Made by a program: the position numbers and the translations under genes. A DNA stretch of 20,811 bases from Planctomycetota bacterium. GTDB lineage: Bacteria > Planctomycetota > Planctomycetia > Pirellulales > Lacipirellulaceae. Numbering within the stretch: the first letter of the stretch is position 1; each line of letters begins with the position of its first letter. The notes under the pieces were generated by a model, which saw only the letters and a program-made list of their open reading frames with translations, ran no database searches and was not told where the DNA came from. The stretch spans positions 1 to 20,811 of the forward strand of contig JAADIN010000064.1 in assembly GCA_013151315.1 (NCBI GenBank). The letters run 5' to 3'. This document shows, one piece after another, positions 7,313 to 14,707 of this stretch.

Positions 7313-7398
7313 AAAGAAACTTTTTTGTGTTTTTTGTGGCTATTCCTACTTCACTTGTTCTACTTCACTTGGCTGATGGGTTACCAAAGTTCGACTTC

Positions 7399-9118
7399 AT
7401 GATTCTTGACTCACTACCTATGATCTTGGCAACAACGCCGCTTGGCGTTTGGGCCATTTTGTGGAACCTCCTCGTCTTGCTGACGATGGCCCTGGTGCTA
7501 GGGACGATTGCCCTGCGGCTTGGCCAAAGTGTGATTGTTGGTTATCTAATCGCCGGCACGCTGGTGGGGCCCCATGTACTGGGCTGGGTTTCCATCCAAG
7601 GCGAGCTCTTCAACATCGCCGAATTGGGCGTGGCTCTGCTGCTCTTTTCCATCGGGCTCGAATTTTCTCCGCGACGACTCAAGACGCTAGGCCGAGTCGT
7701 CCTGAAAGCCGGACCGCTTCAAGTCGTCTTAACGGCCGCACTTGGTTTCGCGGCGTCGATCGCTTGCGGTTTCGCAGGAAAAGAATCGCTAGTCATTGGC
7801 CTGATGGTTACGATGAGCAGTACCGCGTGCGTAATGCGGCTGCTAACCGATCGGGCCGAAGTCGACAGCCAGCATGGCCGAACGGCGCTAGGCGTCCTGC
7901 TCGTCCAAGACGTGGCCGTCGTTCCCATGATGTTGCTGGTAAGCAATGGCCACCGGAGGCAGTTGGGGACTGATCGTCGGAAAACTGGCCCTAGCGCTGG
8001 TCTTGGCTGTCGTTCTTCTCGGCTTGTTTTATGCGTTGTTCAACGTGGTTGCGCCACGGCTTCTGTTGCTGCCGACGTGGCGTAAGAACCGCGATCTGCC
8101 CGTGCTGCTGGCCGTGATCATGGCGACCGGCTCGGCCTGGGCGACCCATGCCGTGGGACTGAGCCCGGCCATGGGAGCTTTTGCGGCAGGAGTGCTGCTG
8201 GCCGTCTCTCCGTTTGCCATCCAAATTCGCGCCGACACGCGGCCTCTAACCACCCTGATGGTCACGCTGTTCTTTGCCTCGATCGGAATGTTCGGCGACC
8301 CCATGTGGTTGCTCGACCATTGGCTCCTCGTGACGGGGCTGGTCCTCGCCATCATCGTGGGCAAAACCCTCCTCATGGCATTCTTGGCACGCATTTTCGG
8401 CCAGCCCTGGCGCTATGCGATTGCGTCTGCCTTGTGCTTGGCGCAGGTGGGCGAGTTTTCGTTTGTCTTGGCGACGATCGCCCACAGCGATGCCGCGGGA
8501 ACCTCGCTGATCTCCTCGACCACCTTTCATGCGATGGTTTCGACGACCATCCTGACGCTGCTTTGTACGCCCTATCTCGTGAGTGCAGCGCCGCGGGTTG
8601 GCGCTCGCTGCGACCAGTGGATGAGGCGATGGCGACCAGCCAATCAACCCGTGGCAGTCCCCGAAGCAACGGAGTCCAACCATGCCGTCGACCCCGAGGG
8701 AATTGTCATTATCGGTTTTGGACCGGCAGGTCAGCGGGTCGCCGAAGGTTTGCTCGATTCGCACCAGCAGCAGATGGTGGCAATCGATCTCAATCCCGAC
8801 AACATCGAAATTGCGCGACGCTACGGATTAAAAGCCCATCTTGGGGATGCCGGGCGGCGAGAGATTCTCGAACATGCCGGCATTTACCAAGCGCGCGTGG
8901 TCGTCGTGACGGTGCCCGACCACACGACCACACGGCATCTGATCCATCTGATCCGCGACCTGGCTCCCGAGGCCTTTCTCGTCGCCCGCTGCCGCTACCA
9001 TGTGCTGCACTGGGAACTGCTGGGCGCGGGAGCCCATGAAGTCGTAGACGAAGAAGACCAACTCGGCCGCCGCCTCGCCGCCCAAGTCCGCAAGCATGTG
9101 GGAACGCATAATACATAG
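7399..9118 (+). CDS. CPA2-family cation:proton antiporter with TrkA-N domain (Kef-like), frame broken near 7945
   Basis: Two frames join into one protein of about 570 residues. The first (7399 to about 7944) encodes the antiporter half: GYLIAGTLVGPHVLGW, FNIAELGVALLLFSIGLEFS and LLVQDVAVVPMMLL, all signature stretches of the Na+/H+ exchanger domain. The second (about 7946 to 9118) continues the membrane helices, with LSPAMGAFAAGVLLAVSPF and LAQVGEFSFVLA. It then adds a cytoplasmic TrkA-N nucleotide-binding domain with the Rossmann loop GFGPAG and the acidic strand end VAIDLNPDN. About a dozen membrane helices are expected in the inner membrane. Relatives exchange K+ or Na+ for protons and are gated by nucleotide or glutathione adducts; the ion is not assigned here. 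The start may be 7399 or the in-frame ATG at 7420; neither has a clear ribosome site. One extra base near AAGCAATGG breaks the frame. Confidence 0.88.
7760..7775 (+). repeat. 16-bp word TCGCTTGCGGTTTCGC, copy 2 (inside antiporter gene)
   Basis: Exact copy of the word at 781-796, here within the antiporter coding sequence, where it helps encode ASIACGFAG. It is read in a different frame from copy 3, so protein-level conservation does not explain the identity. Confidence 0.7.
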
Positions 9119-9149
9119 CCCCACCGTCCCGGCGGTTTGAAAATCACCT

Positions 9150-10070
9150 TTAATGAAAGCGGATCGAAAGGCCCGTACCAGCAAAAAAGTCGGCCGCCGC
9201 GTCGTTAAGACCCAGGCCCGCCCGGATGTCCCATTGTACATCGTTACTAAGCAAAAAAGTAAAACCGCCGTTAGCGTAATGCTCGGTTTGCGCCGTGTCG
9301 GCCCCGCTGGGGATCAGGGCAAACCATTCGGTATACGCCCCCACGCGGTCGGACAGACTGTAGGCGATCGTCCACGATTGGGCCATTTCGAGATACGCAT
9401 CGCCCGAGCTGTCAATTCGCCGATTGCCCTGCGTCGATCCGGCAGTCGAGATGAAGTCGTTAATCTCCCAAGCGTAAATCCAGTTGACGCCCGGCTCGAC
9501 GGAGCCCGAACTGGGGGCGCTACTGCTGAGCGGGACGTTCATTTGCGGGATGATCGCCATTTCGGGCAAGAGTCCCTCTTGCGGGGTCAGCGCGATTTTG
9601 AACCCCAAATACAACTCGTCAGCTCCGGCAGTTGTTTCGGTGATGCCTGCTGCTACCGATCGGTTTTCCTGAGGAGCCAACGCAATGCGAAATTCGAGCC
9701 AATCGGCAAGGATTCCGACGCGCAAAAGAGGTTCGCCGAAGGATTGGGTGTGTAGGCTTTGGCCGCCACCGGCATCGTCGTGAATGTAGGTATAGCCAAA
9801 TTCGAGCTGCGCGACGCCAAGGCCAACCGTCGAGCTGGCTTCCGTAAAATCAGGACGATCGGTGACGAGCGGGGCATCGAGATCGGGCCCGCCAGAAAAG
9901 CTGGTTCCGTGGCTCCACTGCATCAGAGTACCACGAGGTTTGCAATCGCAGGGCCCATAGCTTGGGCCTTCCGCTAGCGAACGATTAGCCGTCGCGGAAG
10001 TCAGCATCAGAGCGGTCAAAAAAATCGAGATGCGTCGCACCGTGCGCGCAGAGTGATTGACAGAGTCCAT
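9150..10070 (-). CDS. Outer-membrane beta-barrel protein (MetA_deg/transporter-like family)
   Basis: This 306-residue protein has an N-terminal signal peptide (about residues 12-33, ending near SLA), then a short Cys-containing segment (GPCDCKPRG). The rest is a beta-rich domain of alternating polar and hydrophobic strands. The opening LVTDRPDFTEASSTVGLGVAQLEFGY and the closing DAAADFFAGTGLSIRF fit the PF13557-type 'transporter' or phenol MetA-degradation-like barrels. These are common in planctomycetes and usually have no known substrate. The C-terminal aromatic-rich end suits outer-membrane insertion. It is convergent with the antiporter, with only 31 bases between stop codons. It lies 283 bases downstream of the AGCS symporter gene on the same strand, so read-through transcription is possible. 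Confidence 0.78.
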   Translation of the reverse strand: MDSVNHSARTVRRISIFLTALMLTSATANRSLAEGPSYGPCDCKPRGTLMQWSHGTSFSGGPDLDAPLVTDRPDFTEASSTVGLGVAQLEFGYTYIHDDAGGGQSLHTQSFGEPLLRVGILADWLEFRIALAPQENRSVAAGITETTAGADELYLGFKIALTPQEGLLPEMAIIPQMNVPLSSSAPSSGSVEPGVNWIYAWEINDFISTAGSTQGNRRIDSSGDAYLEMAQSWTIAYSLSDRVGAYTEWFALIPSGADTAQTEHYANGGFTFLLSNDVQWDIRAGLGLNDAAADFFAGTGLSIRFH

Positions 10071-10182
10071 CGGGGGAGAATCCTTTCTTCTCTTCGAATC
10101 AAAACAGAAAATAGGGCCGTGGGAGAAGGCGCAGTCGAGGGCCTTCCAGTGGCCTTAGTTTTTGAGAATACCGCTTCTTGTT

Positions 10183-10279
10183 GATACTTAGTATCGGTAA
10201 GCGACAGAAAAGCACGGCGTCGAATCGCCGTGAAGGTGGCGATTTCTTGCCGCCTTGGTTGTGTGGTACCGATGGTACC
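10183..10279. other. Two small hairpins in the symporter-barrel spacer
   Basis: GATAC-TTA-GTATC (10183-10195) and GGTACC-GAT-GGTACC (10265-10279) can each form a short stem. They lie between the stop of the symporter gene and the start of the barrel gene (both minus strand). They could be terminator or operator elements; no T-run supports a standard terminator, so the role is open. Confidence 0.3.
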
Positions 10280-10353
10280 GAGAAGTAGGGCCGAGGATTC
10301 GATAGAAGCGGCAAACTTTGCCAAATTCTTTGCTGCCTCCCAGGAAACCATCT

Positions 10354-11961
10354 CTATTTGTAGGTTGGGTACTCTCCTGCCCGATAGCCGGCCCAGTATT
10401 CGTCTAGCGCTTTGCGCACTTTGCCACTCATCAGTAAGAGCCCGAGAATATTTGGCAGTGCCATGGAGAGAATCATGAGGTCGCTGAAGACAAGAATATT
10501 GGAGGCCGTCACAACCGATCCTAGGAAGACAAACACCAAAAATAGGATTCGGTAGGTCATCGACGAACCTTGGCCAAAGAGATAAGTAAAGCAACGCTCG
10601 CCGTAGTAGCTCCAAGAAATCATCGTCGAGTAGGCAAACAGTACCGCGGCGAGTGTGAGTACCTTAGGGAACCAGCTGACAACACTCCCAAAAGCCTTGC
10701 TCGTCAACTGGGCTCCTTCGTTATTGGCAATCAGTTCGGCATATTCGGGATTGTTGTATGCCCCGGTGATGACAATCACCAGTCCTGTCATGGTGCAAAT
10801 CACGACGGTATCGATGAACGGCCCAAGCATGGCGACGATCCCTTCGCGAGCAGGATATTTGGTCTTGGCTGCCGAATGGGCAATTGCGGCAGACCCGATG
10901 CCTGCTTCGTTGGAAAAAGCGGCCCGTTTGATTCCAACGACCATCACGCCCAATAAACCTCCATAGGCACTTTGCATTTCGAAGGCCTTGGAAAAAATTT
11001 GCCCGAAGGCCCAACCGATTTGGTCGGCATGCATCGCAAGGATAGCAATCGAGGTGACCACATAAATGATGCACATTGAAGGGACCAGTTTTTCAGCCGT
11101 TGCGGCGATGCGGCGAATCCCGCCGATGATAACCACCCCCACCGCGACAACCATCACGGCACCGTAAATCCAGCTATGCTCGGCCAACAGGGGGACTTGC
11201 TCTTTGAGAACTCCAAGGGATTGGACGACTTGAAACGCACAGCCGCCTCCAAAAGAGCCTCCAATGCAAAGGACGGTAAAACAGATCGCCATGGCGAATC
11301 CGAGCGGGCCGAGCCCCATCTCTTGAAGGCCACGGTGAAGGTAACGCATCGGGCCGCCGGAGACGCGTCCGTCGGAATCGACCTTACGATAAGTCTGGGC
11401 AAGCGTGCATTCGACAAATTTGCTGGTCATACCGAAAAATCCCGCCAAGATCATCCAGAACACGGCGCCGGGGCCGCCTGTGCCAACCGCAATGGCAACG
11501 CCGGCGATGTTGCCTAGGCCAACCGTTGCCGAGAGTGCCGAGGCGAGGGCCTGGAAGTGGGTGACTTCGCCTTCATCTTTCGGATCGTCATAATCGCCTT
11601 TGGTCACGCGCAGTGCATGCCAAAAGCCGCGAAAGTTTATCAGCCCCATACGAAGTGTCAGAAAGATCGCTCCAAGCATGAGCCAAACCACAACAAAAGG
11701 GACCGAGGTGCCAAGCCATCCTTGGCTGAGGACTTCCCCTGCTTCGTTGGTGCGAGGGCCGGTGTGGAAATCATAGAACAGCAGCTTTTCCAGAGGAGCC
11801 ACCAGCGTATCGCCAAACCAATGGTCGAGGGACGCCTGCCAATCGGCCTCTTCTGCCTGCTCGTCTGACGAGGTTCCTTCGGCCGAGCAGATACCGGTTG
11901 GAAGCAGCAAGAAAACCGCCAGCAGAGCGGGTGCAGCAAAAGGAAGCGTTCGGAGTGTCAT
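10354..11961 (-). CDS. Sodium:alanine symporter, AGCS family
   Basis: This 535-residue integral membrane protein takes up alanine or glycine with Na+ across the inner membrane. The family signatures are clear: SATVGLGNIAGVAIAVGTGGPGA followed by VFWMILAGFFGMTSKFVE, then NEAGIGSAAIAHSAAKT and FIDTVVICTMTGLV. It is longer than typical AGCS proteins (about 440-490). The extra N-terminus begins with a signal peptide (MTLRTLPFAAPALLAVFLLL, ending near CSAEG), followed by an acidic stretch before the first membrane helix. That extension is likely periplasmic. The start at 11961 is supported by AGGAGAG about 9 bases upstream. The gene diverges from sufR across a 348-base region. No frame damage is seen. 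Confidence 0.93.
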   Translation of the reverse strand: MTLRTLPFAAPALLAVFLLLPTGICSAEGTSSDEQAEEADWQASLDHWFGDTLVAPLEKLLFYDFHTGPRTNEAGEVLSQGWLGTSVPFVVVWLMLGAIFLTLRMGLINFRGFWHALRVTKGDYDDPKDEGEVTHFQALASALSATVGLGNIAGVAIAVGTGGPGAVFWMILAGFFGMTSKFVECTLAQTYRKVDSDGRVSGGPMRYLHRGLQEMGLGPLGFAMAICFTVLCIGGSFGGGCAFQVVQSLGVLKEQVPLLAEHSWIYGAVMVVAVGVVIIGGIRRIAATAEKLVPSMCIIYVVTSIAILAMHADQIGWAFGQIFSKAFEMQSAYGGLLGVMVVGIKRAAFSNEAGIGSAAIAHSAAKTKYPAREGIVAMLGPFIDTVVICTMTGLVIVITGAYNNPEYAELIANNEGAQLTSKAFGSVVSWFPKVLTLAAVLFAYSTMISWSYYGERCFTYLFGQGSSMTYRILFLVFVFLGSVVTASNILVFSDLMILSMALPNILGLLLMSGKVRKALDEYWAGYRAGEYPTYK

Positions 11962-12309
11962 TTTGGATTCTCTCCTGCAGGAAAGTGCTTAATGTCGAGG
12001 TGAGCCGCACGGCGCTAGCCGCGGGTCCGCAGGCCATAGCGGTATGCCCTCCACAACCCGACGCTAGCGCGTTGCGGCTCAATTGCCTATCGAAGCGGTC
12101 GTTACGAGCCTCTGTTACAGCATTTGCGGAAAATAAAGAAGGGAAACCTGCCGCCGGATGGCCCTTACTATCCCATAAATCCTTTTAGGTCAACAGGTTA
12201 CGATAGATCATGGAATCATCACATTTTACACATAGATAGTTGTGTTTATTCAGAGAATTGTTACGATACAGTAGTTGATACACATACCCTTCCCTCTCCG
12301 GTCCTTCCG
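11962..12309. promoter_or_regulatory. Divergent control region between AGCS symporter and sufR
   Basis: This 348-base stretch holds promoters in both directions. Left of centre is a long inverted repeat (12001-12081). The half next to sufR is AT-rich, unlike the rest of the window. The 9-mer GTTACGATA occurs twice in direct orientation (12197-12205 and 12260-12268). ACACA-8-TGTGT forms a small inverted repeat (12228-12245). Candidate hexamers TTGTTA (12258-12263) and TACACA (12279-12284) are spaced 15 bases apart, which is short. By analogy with known SufR proteins, which repress suf operons when carrying an Fe-S cluster, one of these symmetric elements could be its operator; this is inference. 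Confidence 0.4.
12001..12081. repeat. Inverted repeat, 26-nt imperfect arms, 29-base loop
   Basis: The left arm starts TGAGCCGCACGGCGCTAGC (12001-12019). The right arm (12063-12081) is its inverse with two mismatches, and complementarity continues through CGGGT/ACCCG to 12026 and 12056. It lies just upstream of the symporter gene (minus strand), so it falls in that gene's promoter or leader region. It is a third palindrome family, unlike those at 3365 and 7125. Confidence 0.75.
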
Positions 12310-12984
12310 ATGACTTCTGATCGAGAAAAAAACCTGAGCGAGTCGTTTTCCGATCGCAGTCTCCTCGACTATTTGCGCCGCCACGACGCATCGACGGTCA
12401 ACGATTTGATGGAATTTGCTGGGGTGACGGCGACTGCTATCCGGCAGCGGGTGAACCGACTCATGGAGCAGGGACTGGTACTACAAAGTTTGGTGGGAGG
12501 GCAGGCCGAAACGCGCAGTCGGGGCCGCCCGACCCACTGTTATTCGCTTACGGCCTTGGGGGAGCGATCGAGCGGAGACAATTTCCAAGACTTGACGAGC
12601 GTACTTTGGAGCGAGATTCGAGCGGTGAAGGATCCCGAGATTCGTCAGGGACTGTTGAAACGAATTGTGGGGCGCTTTGCGGAGACCTATCGAGATCGGG
12701 TCCAAGGGGGCGACCTACGTGAGAAAATGGAATCGCTCGTTGGCCTGATGCACGAGCGGGATGTCCCGTTTGAAGTCGTCAGCAACGATTCGGGGCTGCC
12801 CGTGCTGACCGCCTGGGCCTGCCCGTACCCCGAGCTGGCGGAGCAAGATCGGGCAATCTGCTCGATGGAGAAAATGTTGTTTTCTGAGATCCTCGGCGAA
12901 TCGGTGCGGCTCAGTGCCTGCCGCCTCGATGGAGAGAGTTGCTGTACGTTTGAAGCGAGTCCCATGGCCTCTTCGAGCGTGTAG
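12310..12984 (+). CDS. sufR: SufR-like Fe-S-sensing transcriptional repressor
   Basis: A 224-residue regulator. Residues 15-75 form a winged helix-turn-helix (LLDYLRRHDASTVNDLMEF, then TATAIRQRVNRLMEQGLV and a RGRPTHCYSLT wing). The C-terminal half carries cysteines at about 171, 184, 204 and 211/212 in the order CPYPEL, AICSMEK, SACRLDG, CC. The first pair is spaced C-x12-C, as in cyanobacterial and mycobacterial SufR, where the cysteines hold an Fe-S cluster. It should therefore sense Fe-S status and control the suf genes that follow. The ATG at 12310 is chosen because the homologous sequence begins there; the frame is open further upstream, but that extension (Pro- and Asn-rich) looks like non-coding spacer. 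No strong ribosome site is seen. Its position directly before the suf genes supports the assignment. Confidence 0.88.
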   Translation: MTSDREKNLSESFSDRSLLDYLRRHDASTVNDLMEFAGVTATAIRQRVNRLMEQGLVLQSLVGGQAETRSRGRPTHCYSLTALGERSSGDNFQDLTSVLWSEIRAVKDPEIRQGLLKRIVGRFAETYRDRVQGGDLREKMESLVGLMHERDVPFEVVSNDSGLPVLTAWACPYPELAEQDRAICSMEKMLFSEILGESVRLSACRLDGESCCTFEASPMASSSV

Positions 12985-13106
12985 GGAGTGGCGACTGGCC
13001 GCTCGGAATGTTAGGCTTGGGTGATTCGGTTGACCGGGATTTTGGTGAATCGCTGCGAGCGGCGATGTTCAATGTGAGACAGCGTTAACAGCATAAGGAT
13101 TATTTG

Positions 13107-13727
13107 ATGACTCAGCCATGGATTGAAGGACGTTTTGAAGAGAACGTCATTACGACGACTATTGAGCAGGCGATCAATTGGGCTCGGCAGTCGAGCATTT
13201 GGCCGATGACTTTTGGCCTAGCCTGTTGTGCGATCGAGATGATGGCGGCCGGGGCAAGTCGTTACGACATGGACCGATTTGGTGCCGGGGCGTTTCGCGC
13301 GACGCCTAGGCAAGCCGACTTGATGATCGTCGCCGGTACGGTGACCTACAAAATGGCTAGCCGCGTACGACGACTTTACAACATGATGCCCGACCCCAAG
13401 TTTGTGATCGCGATGGGCGCTTGCACCGTCGGGGGCGGACCTTACTTCAAATACGGATACCACGTGGTGAAGGGGGTCGACCTTGTGGTGCCAGTTGACG
13501 TTTACGTGCCAGGTTGTCCTCCGCGGCCCGAGGCGTTGCTCGAAGGGCTCATGCGAATTCAAGACCAAATCAAGGGCCACAAGATCGCGAAGGTCGCCGG
13601 CAGCGCTGGAACCGCGCAACTGGGGCGCAAAGTGGAAGATGAATTGCCGTTGCCTCATCATAGCGGCTACGTGTCGGCACCGGCGGATGGCGAGCCCCTA
13701 TTTGATCATCAGAAGATTTCAAGTTGA
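13107..13727 (+). CDS. nuoB: NADH-quinone oxidoreductase subunit B (complex I N2-cluster subunit)
   Basis: A 206-residue protein matching NuoB/PSST along its whole length. The four cluster N2 ligands are present: C40 and C41 (LACCAIE), C106 (GACTVGGGPY) and C137 (VPGCPPRPE). It also has the TPRQADLMIVAGT and VPVDVYVPGCPPRPEALL signatures. NuoB sits in the peripheral arm of respiratory complex I and passes electrons from N2 to quinone. The ATG at 13107 has AAGGAT 6 bases upstream; a TTG one codon earlier is less likely. The residues after 160 (including QLGRKVEDELPLPHHSGYV) form a C-terminal tail not needed for cluster binding. It is alone: no nuoA, nuoC or nuoD flanks it, and it lies between sufR and sufC. 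Confidence 0.95.
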   Translation: MTQPWIEGRFEENVITTTIEQAINWARQSSIWPMTFGLACCAIEMMAAGASRYDMDRFGAGAFRATPRQADLMIVAGTVTYKMASRVRRLYNMMPDPKFVIAMGACTVGGGPYFKYGYHVVKGVDLVVPVDVYVPGCPPRPEALLEGLMRIQDQIKGHKIAKVAGSAGTAQLGRKVEDELPLPHHSGYVSAPADGEPLFDHQKISS

Positions 13728-13740
13728 TGTTTTTTAAGTG

Positions 13741-13773
13741 ACTCCGACGATCTGTCAGTTCGCGGCTGTTTTT
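13741..13773 (+). repeat. Hairpin-plus-T-run repeat, copy 1 (terminator-like)
   Basis: ACTCCGACGATCTGTCAG and the following TTCGCGGCTG plus a run of six Ts lie 13 bases after nuoB. The same element recurs at 18448-18480 with only about two differences over the core. This copy has lost stem pairing at two positions (GACGATCTG against CAGTTCGCG), so as a terminator it is probably weak. It would separate nuoB from sufC only partly. Confidence 0.55.
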
Positions 13774-13818
13774 TACTCACGATATCGCAATTCCGCAATC
13801 CGAACTCCGCAATGGAAA

Positions 13819-14655
13819 ATGCCTGAAACTCTAAAGATTACTGATTTGCATGTTGCCGTCGAAGGCAAGCCGATTTTGCGCGGCGTGAATCTCACGATTC
13901 ATCGTGGCGAGACCCACGCACTGATGGGACCCAATGGCTCGGGCAAGAGCACGCTTGGCAATGCGGTGATGGGGCATCCGGGCTACGAGATCACCGGCGG
14001 ATCGATAGAGCTCAATGGCGAAAATATCGTCGAGTGGGATGCCACGCAGCGATCGCGAGCGGGAATTTTCATGGCGTTTCAGCGTCCGATGGCGATTCCC
14101 GGCGTAAAAATGGCCGACTTTCTGCGACATGCGACGACCAACGTGCGCAACCCTGACCGCAAAGAGGGCGAAGAGTTGATTCCGATGCGACAGTTCCGCA
14201 AGGAATTGACCGAGCAAATGGAACATCTGCGAATGGATAAAGAGTTTGCCCGCCGTTATGTGAACGACGGGTTTTCTGGCGGCGAAATGAAGCGAGCAGA
14301 AATTCTACAGATGGCCATGTTGCGGCCAAAGTTTGCGATTCTCGACGAGACCGACAGCGGCTTGGATGTCGATGCCGTAAAACTGGCTAGCGAGAGTATT
14401 GCCGCCATTGGTCAAGGTACGACGGGGAACGGCGACCAGATGGGCATCCTTATTATTACGCACCACGACAAGCTGCTTGAGCGCAATGCTCCCGACTTCA
14501 CGCATGTGATGCTCGGAGGAAAAATCGTCGAGACGGGCGGCATCGAGTTGGCTCAAGAGCTTTACACCGAGGGCTACGACCGGGTTCGCGCGGCCTATCC
14601 CGATGCGGCTGCGACCGAACAAGCGATGACCGAAAAAGATGCGATTGCAAATTGA
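13819..14655 (+). CDS. sufC: Fe-S cluster assembly ATPase SufC
   Basis: A 278-residue ABC-type ATPase that binds the SufB-SufD scaffold and drives its rearrangement for Fe-S cluster assembly in the cytoplasm. Walker A is GPNGSGKST (residues 37-45). The ABC signature is FSGGEMKRAEILQ, Walker B is FAILDETDSGLD, and the switch His is in IITHHD. The SufC-type stretch MAFQRPMAIPGVKMADFLR is also present. It is slightly longer than the usual 250 or so, from an insertion around residues 115-135 and a C-terminal tail. The ATG at 13819 gives the family N-terminus (PETLKITDLHVAVEG); the frame is open upstream, but that sequence is the repeat-rich spacer. It is followed after 52 bases by sufB. Confidence 0.95.
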   Translation: MPETLKITDLHVAVEGKPILRGVNLTIHRGETHALMGPNGSGKSTLGNAVMGHPGYEITGGSIELNGENIVEWDATQRSRAGIFMAFQRPMAIPGVKMADFLRHATTNVRNPDRKEGEELIPMRQFRKELTEQMEHLRMDKEFARRYVNDGFSGGEMKRAEILQMAMLRPKFAILDETDSGLDVDAVKLASESIAAIGQGTTGNGDQMGILIITHHDKLLERNAPDFTHVMLGGKIVETGGIELAQELYTEGYDRVRAAYPDAAATEQAMTEKDAIAN

Positions 14656-14707
14656 AAACTGTAAATTTCAAATTTCAAATTGCTAGAATAAATAGAGGTA
14701 CTCAACG

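Larger units (their letters stand above)
6785..7398. other. Gene-free stretch of about 614 bases filled with several repeat types
   Basis: I find no credible gene here. The stretch contains a set of 10-base repeats (6959-6988), a low-complexity CTCTGCG-type run (about 7025-7057), a 28-bp perfect inverted repeat (7125-7190), a second 10-base repeat set (7283-7312) and a T-rich run with GTGTTTTTTGTGGC (about 7320-7345). It separates the accessory minus-strand block from the plus-strand antiporter. The promoter of the toxin operon should lie at its left edge and that of the antiporter at its right edge, but no clear -35/-10 pair stands out. Confidence 0.7.

Noticed and set aside
7148..7402. 84-codon frame across the 28-bp inverted repeat before the antiporter
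   Set aside because: It is made of repeat and low-complexity sequence and shows no protein-like pattern.
9119..9149. Bidirectional terminator between the convergent antiporter and beta-barrel genes
   Set aside because: Only a 4-pair ACCG/CGGT stem can be drawn in the 31-base gap, with no clear T-run in either direction.
12124..12309. Upstream extension of the SufR frame (62 extra codons)
   Set aside because: The extension is not SufR-like, is AT-rich and overlaps the likely promoter; the family sequence begins at 12310.
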